64,000 nt of DNA from Paenibacillus durus (GTDB lineage: Bacteria > Bacillota > Bacilli > Paenibacillales > Paenibacillaceae). A model generated the notes under the pieces. It saw only the letters and a program-made list of their open reading frames with translations, did not search any database and was not told where the DNA came from. Location of the stretch: assembly GCF_000756615.1 (NCBI RefSeq), contig NZ_CP009288.1, positions 5,208,001-5,272,000 of the forward strand, in the 5' to 3' direction. Made by a program: the position numbers and the translations under genes. Positions 32,988 through 40,993 of this stretch are shown in pieces (position 1 is the first letter of the stretch; every line of letters starts with the position of its first letter).

Positions 32988-34820
32988 TTACTCCACCGTC
33001 ACGCTCTTCGCCAGGTTTCTTGGCTTATCGACGTCATGGCCAAGGGCTAGGGAAGCGTAGTAAGCCAGCAATTGGAGGACGACTACGGACAGGGCGGCGG
33101 TCAGCATCGGCAAGGTCTTCGGAATGGCAAAGGCCTGGTCGACGGATTTCAGCAGGTCGGTGACATGCTCTTCATGCGTGATCGCCAGCACGTCTGCGCC
33201 GCGGGCTTTCACTTCCTTGATATTGCTGACGGTCTTCTCCAGAACGGATTCTTGAGTCGCCAGCGCGATAACCGGAACGCCTTCCTCGATCAGTGCCAGA
33301 GTTCCGTGCTTCAATTCACCTGCCGCATAGGCTTCGGAATGAATGTAAGAGATCTCTTTCAGCTTGAGCGAGCCTTCTTGGGCAACTGCGTAGTCCACGC
33401 CGCGGCCAAGGTAGAATAAGTGATCATGCTTCGCGATTTGCTCGGCATATGCTTTGATCGCGTCTTTCTTCTCCAGGATGGCTTCCACCTGCTCCGGCAA
33501 TGATTGCATAGCCGCCAAAATATGGGCTACTTCTGCTTCAGACTGCGTGCCGCGCACATCAGCCAGGTACAGAGCAAACAAACCGAAGGCGATAATCTGT
33601 GAAGTGTAGGCTTTAGTCGAAGCTACAGCAATTTCCGGTCCCGCCAGGGTTACGAGCACATCATCCGCTTCGCGGGCGATGGAGCTGCCGACTACGTTGG
33701 TGATCGCAAGCACATGAGCACCATTGGCATGACCTTCGCGCAGTGCAGCCAGCGTATCCGCCGTTTCACCCGATTGACTGACTACGATAACCAGCGTCTC
33801 CGGCGATACGATCGGCGAACGATAGCGGTATTCCGATGCGATATCGTTCTCGACCGGAATGCGAACCAGCGATTCGATCAGATTGCGTCCGACGAGACCG
33901 GCGTTATACGCGGTGCCGCAGGCTACGATCTGAATGTTCTTGATGTTCTTGATTTGCTCATTTGTGAGCTTCAGCTCCGGCAGAATCACCTTGGTTCCTT
34001 CGGGGTTCATACGGCCGAGCATCGTGTCGCGGTAAGCCTTCGGCTGCTCATAAATTTCTTTCAGCATAAAATGCTCAAAGCCGCCTTTTTCTGCGGTTAC
34101 GGCATCCCAATCGACAGTAATCATTTCCCGAGAAATAAAATTCCCCTCAATGGTCATTAATTCGACAGCATCTCTTGTAAGTACGGCCATTTCACCGTCG
34201 TTCAAAATATATACGTTACGGGTGTATTCCAGCAGAGCCGGAATATCGGACCCGATAAAGTTCTCCCCTTCGCCAAGACCGATAATGAGCGGGCTTGCCT
34301 GACGTACAGCAACCAGTTTATCCGGTTCGTATTCGGTCAGGACTCCCAGCGCAAACGCACCGCGCATGAATTTGATCGCTTTTTGCACAGCTTTGACGAT
34401 ATCCCCTTCATACTCGCGCGCGATGAGGTGTGAAATAACCTCGGTGTCGGTTTCGGAAGAAAAATGGCATCCTCCGGCCATCAGTTCTTCTTTCAGTTCC
34501 AGATAATTCTCGACAATGCCGTTATGAACGACCGAGAATTTATGGCTCTCATCCGTATGCGGATGGGAATTGGCGTCCGAAGGCTTACCGTGCGTCGCCC
34601 AACGAGTATGACCGATGCCGGCGCTGCCGACAAGCGGAGAATCTTCCAGTTTAGACTCCAGGTTCGCCAAGCGGCCAAGTGCCTTCACGATTTGCAGACC
34701 GTCTTTAGTGAACACAGCAATGCCTGCCGAATCATACCCCCGGTACTCCAGCTTTTTCAAGCCCTCTACCAAGATCCCCTGAGAATTCTGATTGCCGATA
34801 TATCCCACGATACCACACAT
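32988..34820 (-). CDS. glmS: glutamine-fructose-6-phosphate aminotransferase
   Basis: 610 residues, full length. The N-terminal glutaminase begins MCGIVGYIGN, with Cys2 as the nucleophile freed after Met removal. Two SIS sugar-isomerase domains follow (IVACGTAYNAGLVGRN, VSQSGETADTLAAL, VASTKAYTSQI) and the conserved end DKPRNLAKSVTVE closes the active site. It makes glucosamine-6-phosphate, the first committed step to UDP-GlcNAc for peptidoglycan and teichoic acids. GGAGG precedes the ATG. It lies downstream of glmM and its mRNA leader carries the glmS ribozyme. Confidence 0.97.
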   Translation of the reverse strand: MCGIVGYIGNQNSQGILVEGLKKLEYRGYDSAGIAVFTKDGLQIVKALGRLANLESKLEDSPLVGSAGIGHTRWATHGKPSDANSHPHTDESHKFSVVHNGIVENYLELKEELMAGGCHFSSETDTEVISHLIAREYEGDIVKAVQKAIKFMRGAFALGVLTEYEPDKLVAVRQASPLIIGLGEGENFIGSDIPALLEYTRNVYILNDGEMAVLTRDAVELMTIEGNFISREMITVDWDAVTAEKGGFEHFMLKEIYEQPKAYRDTMLGRMNPEGTKVILPELKLTNEQIKNIKNIQIVACGTAYNAGLVGRNLIESLVRIPVENDIASEYRYRSPIVSPETLVIVVSQSGETADTLAALREGHANGAHVLAITNVVGSSIAREADDVLVTLAGPEIAVASTKAYTSQIIAFGLFALYLADVRGTQSEAEVAHILAAMQSLPEQVEAILEKKDAIKAYAEQIAKHDHLFYLGRGVDYAVAQEGSLKLKEISYIHSEAYAAGELKHGTLALIEEGVPVIALATQESVLEKTVSNIKEVKARGADVLAITHEEHVTDLLKSVDQAFAIPKTLPMLTAALSVVVLQLLAYYASLALGHDVDKPRNLAKSVTVE

Positions 34821-35039
34821 AAATAATTTCCTCCGTCCATTGGATTATAATTTAGGCGGCGTGAGGAAAGAAACGTGCCGTGCGGCATGCCCTGAGAAAA
34901 AGCAAATATTCTGTTGTCCGATTCTCAACAAAATAACCTGTCACATTGACTTATTTCCGGAAATGCACAGTCTTTTCCTCTGCCACGAGCAGATTTGTTC
35001 CGTTCCACATTAGATGCACACCCATGAATAAGTTCTTTT

Positions 35040-35251
35040 TGAGTTGCGCCCACAAAAACGTTGTCTGAACGGTTGCCCTGTTCGATTTCCGTTTCTGTTT
35101 ACGGCTCTGGCGCTTCACCGGGAGGTCCCCGCCGAACATTTCGAACACCTCCACCTCGTCAGCTTGAGTTTGCTGTGATCGGGATCAGCTCTGGCCTATA
35201 TAGGCGTTAATAGCTGTTCCTTCTCCCCCGCGCAGGTTCAAGCTCTGGCGC
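35040..35251 (-). promoter_or_regulatory. glmS ribozyme (GlcN6P-activated self-cleaving leader)
   Basis: On the minus strand the leader contains the cleavage-site segment ATAAGCGCCAGAGC (cleavage expected before the G at 35251), followed by GACGAGGTGGAGGTG, TTCGGCGGGGACCTCCCGG and a distal AGCCGTAA segment. These are the P1-P2.1 pseudoknot core blocks in correct order. In Bacillota, glucosamine-6-phosphate acts as cofactor for self-cleavage and the cut mRNA is degraded, giving feedback on GlmS. The 3' limit is approximate. Confidence 0.92.
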
Positions 35252-35307
35252 TTATAATACGTAACCTCACGACCCCCGCTTTCCTTCTCGAATAATGAAC
35301 ATAGTCT

Positions 35308-35336
35308 ATTATATGCACGTCGTCCCGCTTTTGCAA
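35308..35336 (-). promoter_or_regulatory. glmS promoter, sigma-A type
   Basis: TTGCAA (35331-35336), 17-bp spacer, TATAAT (35308-35313) on the minus strand, about 50 bp upstream of the ribozyme cleavage site. So glmS has its own promoter besides any read-through from glmM. Confidence 0.8.
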
Positions 35337-35382
35337 ATGAATTAACCAATCAGCCATAATGAAGATTCCTTTGAAATTTACA

Positions 35383-35426
35383 GAAAAATCCGCCCCTGCA
35401 CAGTGTATGCCGCAAAGGCCGGATTT
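35383..35426 (-). terminator. glmM operon terminator
   Basis: On the minus strand AAATCCGG...CGGATTTTTC, about 75 bp after the glmM stop. It separates the cdaA-cdaR-glmM transcript from the glmS promoter. Confidence 0.65.
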
Positions 35427-35499
35427 AGTAAGGCAAGGTCATTATCAGCAAAAAAATCTAATCAAACGCCGTCTCAATCCACTCGTTCAGAGGCCCGTT

Positions 35500-36840
35500 T
35501 TATACCAGCTCTCGCTGCACAACTTCCACAATTTGTCCCACAAACAGATCCAGATCTTCCTTGACTGGACCCTCTGCCATCACGCGAATCAGCGGCTCGG
35601 TTCCGGACGGACGGACAAGCACCCGGCCGTTACTGCCCAGCTTGTCTTCTACATCCATGATGGCTGCTTCAATGGCGGAATTATTCGGATAATTTCTCTT
35701 ATCCTGTACGCGCACATTGACAAGAACCTGAGGGTATTTGGTCATCATTTTTTTCATCTCGCTAAGCTTTTTGCCGGAAGCCATCAATGTATCCACCAAC
35801 TGAATGGCAGTCAAAATACCGTCGCCGGTTGTATTATAATCGAGGAAAATCACATGGCCCGACTGCTCGCCGCCCAGATTGTAACCGCCTCGGCGCATTT
35901 CTTCCATAACGTAGCGGTCACCCACTGCCGTCTTCGCAGTCTTAAGGGACAGCTTCTCAGCAGCCTTGTAAAAGCCGATGTTACTCATCACCGTCGAAAC
36001 GATCGTTCCATCCTTCAACTTGCCCGCACGGTTCATCGCGTCGCCGCAAATGCACAGAATAAAGTCGCCGTCCACTTCTTCGCCCCGGTCGTCAATAGCG
36101 ATCAGGCGGTCGGCGTCGCCATCAAAGGCAAGTCCCAAATCCGCGCCAAGACGCAGCACTTCCTCGCGAAGCTTCTGGGGATGCGTGGAGCCGAAGCCGT
36201 CATTAATATTTAGTCCGTCCGGTTCCGCACCAATCGCAATCACTTCAGCGCCAAGCTCACGGAACAGCTTCGGAGCCAGCTCGTATGCCGCGCCATGCGC
36301 GCAGTCCAGCACAACCTTAAGGCCCTTGAAGCTGTGGGAAATCGTCGTCTTTAAGAAATCCAAATAAAGATACTTGGACTCAAAATCCTCTTTCACCGTT
36401 CCAAGACCCGACCCTACAGGCCGCGGAAGCTCATCGGTCTTGGCGTCCATCAATTCTTCGATGCGCAGTTCTGTCTCATCCGACAGTTTAAAGCCATCGC
36501 CGCCGAAGAACTTAATGCCATTATCTTCTACAGGATTATGGGACGCCGAAATCATAACGCCCGCATCCGCCTTCAAGAGACGTGTAATATAGGCAACGGC
36601 AGGCGTCGTCACAACGCCAAGACGGATAACCTCCGCACCGATTGACAGCATACCGGCTACGAGCGCCGACTCCAGCAGCGGACCCGAGATCCGCGTATCC
36701 ATTCCGATAACCACCTTAGGCTTCTCCACGTTGGCGGTAAGCACATATCCTCCGCAGCGGCCAATGCTGTAGGCCATCTCTGCTGTCAATTCGCGGTTGG
36801 CGACTCCGCGCACACCGTCAGTTCCAAAATACTTTCCCAT
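35500..36840 (-). CDS. glmM: phosphoglucosamine mutase
   Basis: 446 residues. MGKYFGTDGVRGVAN at the start; the phosphoserine loop VMISASHNPVEDNGIKFFGG; the metal loop FDGDADRLI; the sugar-binding GGEQSGH; and the phosphate-binding RPSGTEPLIRVMAEG at the end. It converts glucosamine-6-P to glucosamine-1-P, the step after GlmS. I start at the ATG at 36840, seven bases after AAAGGAG; the frame extends 14 codons upstream without a site. It follows cdaA-cdaR as in most Bacillota, where GlmM binds and restrains CdaA. Confidence 0.96.
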   Translation of the reverse strand: MGKYFGTDGVRGVANRELTAEMAYSIGRCGGYVLTANVEKPKVVIGMDTRISGPLLESALVAGMLSIGAEVIRLGVVTTPAVAYITRLLKADAGVMISASHNPVEDNGIKFFGGDGFKLSDETELRIEELMDAKTDELPRPVGSGLGTVKEDFESKYLYLDFLKTTISHSFKGLKVVLDCAHGAAYELAPKLFRELGAEVIAIGAEPDGLNINDGFGSTHPQKLREEVLRLGADLGLAFDGDADRLIAIDDRGEEVDGDFILCICGDAMNRAGKLKDGTIVSTVMSNIGFYKAAEKLSLKTAKTAVGDRYVMEEMRRGGYNLGGEQSGHVIFLDYNTTGDGILTAIQLVDTLMASGKKLSEMKKMMTKYPQVLVNVRVQDKRNYPNNSAIEAAIMDVEDKLGSNGRVLVRPSGTEPLIRVMAEGPVKEDLDLFVGQIVEVVQRELV

Positions 36841-36977
36841 TTCTTTTCTCCTTTTGCTATGCTGCTGCAGCTTAATATTCATAATATATGAGTTCGGGTT
36901 TCCCTGTGTTCTGGCGAGCCTCTAGAAGCGAGGTCTTGTCTACTTGTAACCTAACAACGGGCACTAAATTAATGTCT

Positions 36978-38411
36978 TTACTGCGCTTGCGCTGGCGGTA
37001 CGCTATCTTCGCTCGTATTAACGGCACCATCCGGGGAAGCTGTCGGAGTCGGTTCCTCCGTGGCTCCATTATCGGCACTCGCAGCCGGTTCATCTACACT
37101 TCCGCCGCCGGAGTCGGGCTCCGTGCTTGGTTCCGGTGTAGCTGCGGACCCGCTGGCCGGAGTGGCTGATGGAGAAGCTGAGGAAGCTGGACTGTACAGT
37201 TGAACTGTCACTGACGGCCTCTGCTCATTGCTCAGCTCAATAAAGCTCGGAAGCGATACTTGCAACGGCACCACGTGGTTCCCCGCGCTAAGACCGCTTA
37301 AATCCGCGACCGCTTTAATATCGTCCTTGTTCAACTGGTTCAGCAGTGGGCTTGCCCCGGAAAGGGTAAGGGAAATGGTCCTCTCCGCAGGACTTGTAAC
37401 CGAAGCTGACAGTCCGCTGCGTACTCCCTCCAGCGTTATGGGTATATCCTGAAACGTCCGTTCTGCCATTTCAGAAGCCACAACCGTGACATTGACAGAT
37501 TGCGGAGCGATATCCTGGATGCCGTCAGGCGGCTTGAGATCCACCTTGAGCGTGGACGTTCCGGCGCCGTTAATGGAATCAAGATCAATCGTGGCTTCAT
37601 ATGAAGCGACGGACGCCAGCGCAGCTTCCTGCCCATAGATTACAACACTGTCCACCTCAGGCGTTACCTTTGACAGCACAAGCGAATCCGGCAGGCTGCC
37701 GGTATATCCGATTTTCAGCGGTACGCTTTTGTAGGGCAGCGTAACCGGAACTTCTACAGACACAGTTGCAGGCTCAATCACCGCATCTTTAATCTCTTTG
37801 CCGTTTGCGTCGTAGGCCGTGAGCTTCATCCTTTTTTCCGTTACTGTCTCATTCGCGCCATTCAGTTCAACCGTTCCCTGAACCTTCGCTACACGGGCCA
37901 TCTCACTGGCACCAAGCGTAACCTTGACCGCCCCGGGATCTGCCACCGGTGTTCCGGGCTGATAGCCTTGCGCAGGAATCCCTTTGGCGACAACTGTTAC
38001 AGGAAATGATTTCGTGATCCGTTGTTCGATATGGACATGAACTTCCTTAGGGGTAATTGAAATCAGCTCCACCCCACGGGGGAGCGAGTATTTCAGCGGT
38101 ATTTCACTCGTTCCCGGCTCCGCTTTGCTCAAATCGATCGTTACTTTATAGGCGTCGGAGAACATATAGGTGATATCGCTTCTTTTCCCCATGACTTCCA
38201 TCGTCACGCTATCCGCGTCCATGGAATATTCATATTTATCATCATCCTGCCCCGTCATCTGAATAGGGATATTCTCGATGATCTTGGATTCCAGACGGGC
38301 GGTAGATTGAGCGGTAGGGGCGCTGTCAATATGGACCATTGCCCACAGAATGATGCTAAAGGCAAGAGCAAGAATCTTGTTGAAATTATTGTTGTTCATC
38401 CATTTATCCAT
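36978..38411 (-). CDS. cdaR: YbbR-domain regulator of diadenylate cyclase
   Basis: 477 residues: one N-terminal membrane anchor (NKILALAFSIILWAMVHID), then four YbbR repeats outside the membrane, each with a pattern like VTVVAKGIPAQGYQPG or VPLKIGYTGSLPDSLVLS. The tail of about 70 residues is low-complexity Ser, Ala, Pro, Glu and Gly and looks unstructured. CdaR binds CdaA and modulates c-di-AMP synthesis. The start overlaps the cdaA stop by 8 bp, pointing to translational coupling. Confidence 0.92.
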   Translation of the reverse strand: MDKWMNNNNFNKILALAFSIILWAMVHIDSAPTAQSTARLESKIIENIPIQMTGQDDDKYEYSMDADSVTMEVMGKRSDITYMFSDAYKVTIDLSKAEPGTSEIPLKYSLPRGVELISITPKEVHVHIEQRITKSFPVTVVAKGIPAQGYQPGTPVADPGAVKVTLGASEMARVAKVQGTVELNGANETVTEKRMKLTAYDANGKEIKDAVIEPATVSVEVPVTLPYKSVPLKIGYTGSLPDSLVLSKVTPEVDSVVIYGQEAALASVASYEATIDLDSINGAGTSTLKVDLKPPDGIQDIAPQSVNVTVVASEMAERTFQDIPITLEGVRSGLSASVTSPAERTISLTLSGASPLLNQLNKDDIKAVADLSGLSAGNHVVPLQVSLPSFIELSNEQRPSVTVQLYSPASSASPSATPASGSAATPEPSTEPDSGGGSVDEPAASADNGATEEPTPTASPDGAVNTSEDSVPPAQAQ

Positions 38412-39234
38412 TCGTCCCGCCCCCCTTCCATTTCCAGAAGACGTTACGCTTCTCCGAGAGAGCCGAATGAGTTCGCAGCTCTTCGTAAAGCTTGGAAATC
38501 AGCGACTCTTCTTTGATATCCCTAACCACCTGACCATTGATCGCCAGTGAGATCTGGCCCGTCTCCTCCGAGACAATGACGGACACCGCGTCCGTCACTT
38601 CGGTAATTCCAATGCCCGCACGGTGCCGGGTTCCGAGCTCTTTGCTGATGAACGGATTCTCGGACAAGGGTAAATAACAGGCTGCCGCCGCGATCTGATT
38701 GCTCTGCATAATAAGCGCGCCGTCATGCAGCGGTGTGTTGGGTATAAAAATATTGATCAGCAGCTCTGAACTTACAATGGAGTTCATCTGAATTCCGGAT
38801 TCTTTATATTCGTTAAGGCCCGTTGCCCGCTCAAAAACGATTAATGCCCCTATTCTTCTGCGAGCTAAATAATTCACGGCTTTAATCACTTCGCCGATTA
38901 ATTTGCTCACTTCCTCATCGTTCTCCGCCGCCCGGCCAAAGAACTTGCCCCTTCCCAGCTGTTCCAGACCGCGCCGCAGCTCCGGCTGAAAGATAATAAA
39001 TACGGCCAGCACACCGAAGGTGAACATTTGATTCATCAGCCATTTCAGCGTATACAGATCAAACAGCGTGCTGAACGCCCAGATGACAATGAGTACCAGA
39101 ATCCCTTTCAGGAGCTGAATCGCACGGGTGCCGCGAACCATGTTGAGCACTTTATATATAATATAACTGACGATCAGTATATCGATAATGTCTTTAATAG
39201 AATCTTTCCAGGTAAGGTCCGTAAAATAACTCAT
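38404..39234 (-). CDS. cdaA: membrane diadenylate cyclase CdaA
   Basis: 276 residues. Three N-terminal membrane helices (IIDILIVSYIIYKVLNMV, LLKGILVLIVIWAFSTLF, FGVLAVFIIFQPELRRGL), then the DAC domain with LHDGALIM and GTRHRAGIG, the DGA and RHR motifs for ATP binding and catalysis. It joins two ATP into c-di-AMP, which controls K+ and osmolyte uptake and wall homeostasis. First gene of cdaA-cdaR-glmM. Confidence 0.96.
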   Translation of the reverse strand: MSYFTDLTWKDSIKDIIDILIVSYIIYKVLNMVRGTRAIQLLKGILVLIVIWAFSTLFDLYTLKWLMNQMFTFGVLAVFIIFQPELRRGLEQLGRGKFFGRAAENDEEVSKLIGEVIKAVNYLARRRIGALIVFERATGLNEYKESGIQMNSIVSSELLINIFIPNTPLHDGALIMQSNQIAAAACYLPLSENPFISKELGTRHRAGIGITEVTDAVSVIVSEETGQISLAINGQVVRDIKEESLISKLYEELRTHSALSEKRNVFWKWKGGGTNG

Positions 39235-39424
39235 TCCGTAAAACCCCCGTCAATTCATATTAGCTGGGTTTATGTAAATTATCTGTTAATTCTGTAACAT
39301 ATCTAGGTTATAACGTTCACGCCCATGTTGCAAGTTTACGCTTAAACAGACCGAATAACCCGCGATTTATCAGAAAAAGTTCGAAGTTCCACGCACAGTT
39401 TCAACTTTATGGGATAAACACACC

Positions 39425-39459
39425 AAAAAAGCGCCGTCTTTTCCGAGAAAAAGAGGCGC
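39425..39459 (-). terminator. sigW-rsiW terminator
   Basis: On the minus strand GCGCC...GGCGC with an inner TCTTTT/AAAAGA pairing, followed by TTTTTT; 33 bp after the rsiW stop. Confidence 0.85.
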
Positions 39460-39491
39460 GGCAGTCCGTTATGTCCAGGCCGCCTTTCGCA

Positions 39492-40106
39492 TTAGCGGTA
39501 GGCAACATCGGAGAACATATTGGTGACTTTATACCAGAACCAGCTTAATGCCTGGTCGATGCTCTTGACTTGCCCCGAAATGTGGGCGGTCGATGCCTGG
39601 TACAGTGATCCGTCAATAACGGTCACATTTCCGTTCACTTCCCCGTACACTTGAGTCTTACCGTTCTCTACAGTAAGGTCGCCGGAAACCCGTTTGCCGG
39701 AAGGAACGATTACGGTATCTCCCTTGATCACCACCTGATCGAGATCAGTGCCTTTCACGACAAGCTGTCCATCCTGTTTCCATAAGGTGACAGAGCTCAT
39801 CAGCATGACCAGCAGAAACACCGAGGCCGCGGTAAGCGCGGGATGCTTCTTTATCCAGGCAATAAACCGTCTTTCCTTCTTGGAAGGCGGCAGCGCGCCC
39901 ATAACACGTCCCACAAGATCATCAGAAACAACGGGACTCTGGTGCATAAGGGAAAAAAGCAGCATATCGGTTTGTTCCAATTCCTTGAATTTCGCTCGGC
40001 AGTCCGGACAGGATAGAAGATGCTCCTTCAAGTCCCGCTGCTGCTGTCCGGGCAAGTCGTCATCCAAGTAATCATGCATCATAGAGACGGCCAGTTTGCA
40101 TTCCAT
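39492..40106 (-). CDS. rsiW: anti-sigma-W factor RsiW
   Basis: 204 residues. The N-terminal zinc anti-sigma (ZAS) domain has MHDYLDDDLPGQQQRDL and the HLLSCPDC metal site; one membrane span (ALTAASVFLLVMLMSSVTLW) separates it from an outer domain with a DUF4097/polymer-like beta repeat (VVIKGDTVIVPSGKRVSG). RsiW holds SigW at the membrane until envelope stress triggers regulated proteolysis. I start at the ATG at 40106, nine bases after AAAGGA; an upstream in-frame ATG overlaps that site. Partner of sigW, 117 bp away. Confidence 0.9.
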   Translation of the reverse strand: MECKLAVSMMHDYLDDDLPGQQQRDLKEHLLSCPDCRAKFKELEQTDMLLFSLMHQSPVVSDDLVGRVMGALPPSKKERRFIAWIKKHPALTAASVFLLVMLMSSVTLWKQDGQLVVKGTDLDQVVIKGDTVIVPSGKRVSGDLTVENGKTQVYGEVNGNVTVIDGSLYQASTAHISGQVKSIDQALSWFWYKVTNMFSDVAYR

Positions 40107-40222
40107 AGGAGCCAATCCTTTCATCAGTGCTATTTAATTACCCAACAAAATCGGGTACACAATACTTGCTAAATTACATACGCGCCAAGGTCAACATGCG
40201 TTTCACAAAATAATTGGTTTCT

Positions 40223-40789
40223 TTATAATCTCGGGCCCAATTTTTTCCGCAAAAATTCCCGGCCCCTATGTACCCGGGTCTTAATCGTCGTAACTGGCAT
40301 ATCCAGCACATCGCTGATTTCCTGAAGCGACAAATCCTGCAAATACCTTAAGATCATGACCGAGCGGTATTTTACAGGCAATTCGTCAATCGCCTCATAG
40401 ATCGTTCTCTGCGTCTCGGAAACAAGGAGCTCGCTTTCGGGCGTTACATTATCGCTTGGAATAAGAGAGTAGCCGTCGGTTCCCTCTTGATCGCTAAGTT
40501 CGGCATCCAGCGAATAAGTCGGCCTGCGCTTGCGCAGGCGGTCGATGCAAAGATTGGTCGCAATCCGGTAAATCCATGTCGAGAATTTCTGATTATCGTC
40601 GTATCGGTCCAGATTCCGGTAGACGCGCAAAAACGTCTCCTGGACAATATCCTCCGCTTCATGGCGGTTATTCAGCATCCGGTAGCCCAGATGATAGATT
40701 CTGTCTTTATATAATTCGACAAGTTCGGCAAATGCTCTTTGGTCGCCCTTCAAGGCGAGCTTTGTCAACCTGCCTTCCAAATTCTCCAC
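40223..40789 (-). CDS. sigW: ECF RNA polymerase sigma factor SigW
   Basis: 188 residues. Region 2: AEDIVQETFLRVYRNLDRYD and FSTWIYRIATNLCIDRLRKR; region 4: LPVKYRSVMILRYLQDLSL and EISDVLDMPVTTIKTRVHRG. SigW turns on envelope-stress and antimicrobial-resistance genes. GTG start at 40789 after GGGGGAG. A possible sigma-A promoter (TTGATT, 17 bp, TACGAT) lies about 80 bp upstream; I did not find a good autoregulatory TGAAAC...CGTA site. Next to cdaA-glmS, as in many Bacillales. Confidence 0.93.
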   Translation of the reverse strand: MENLEGRLTKLALKGDQRAFAELVELYKDRIYHLGYRMLNNRHEAEDIVQETFLRVYRNLDRYDDNQKFSTWIYRIATNLCIDRLRKRRPTYSLDAELSDQEGTDGYSLIPSDNVTPESELLVSETQRTIYEAIDELPVKYRSVMILRYLQDLSLQEISDVLDMPVTTIKTRVHRGREFLRKKLGPRL

Positions 40790-40924
40790 CAGTTAACTCC
40801 CCCAGACTTGCCGCCCTTGGTATGTCGTAATCCACTATATTCACGGAACAAGCATTTAAATCGTAATTCAACAACGGTTAAAAATCAAGGCTTTATCTCG
40901 GTATTTCCAGGTATAGGCAGTATG

Positions 40925-40961
40925 CAAAAAAGCCTGTCTTCCACGCAAGGGAAGACAGGCT
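40925..40961 (-). terminator. ppc terminator
   Basis: AGCCTGTCTTCCC...GGAAGACAGGCT then TTTTTT on the minus strand, 33 bp after the ppc stop. Very stable. Confidence 0.93.
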
Positions 40962-40993
40962 GGAATCTTTATGAAATGAACCAGATCGCGGTA

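Noticed and set aside
34951..35154. 67-codon frame on the minus strand upstream of glmS
   Set aside because: It overlaps the conserved core of the glmS ribozyme, which explains the sequence better.
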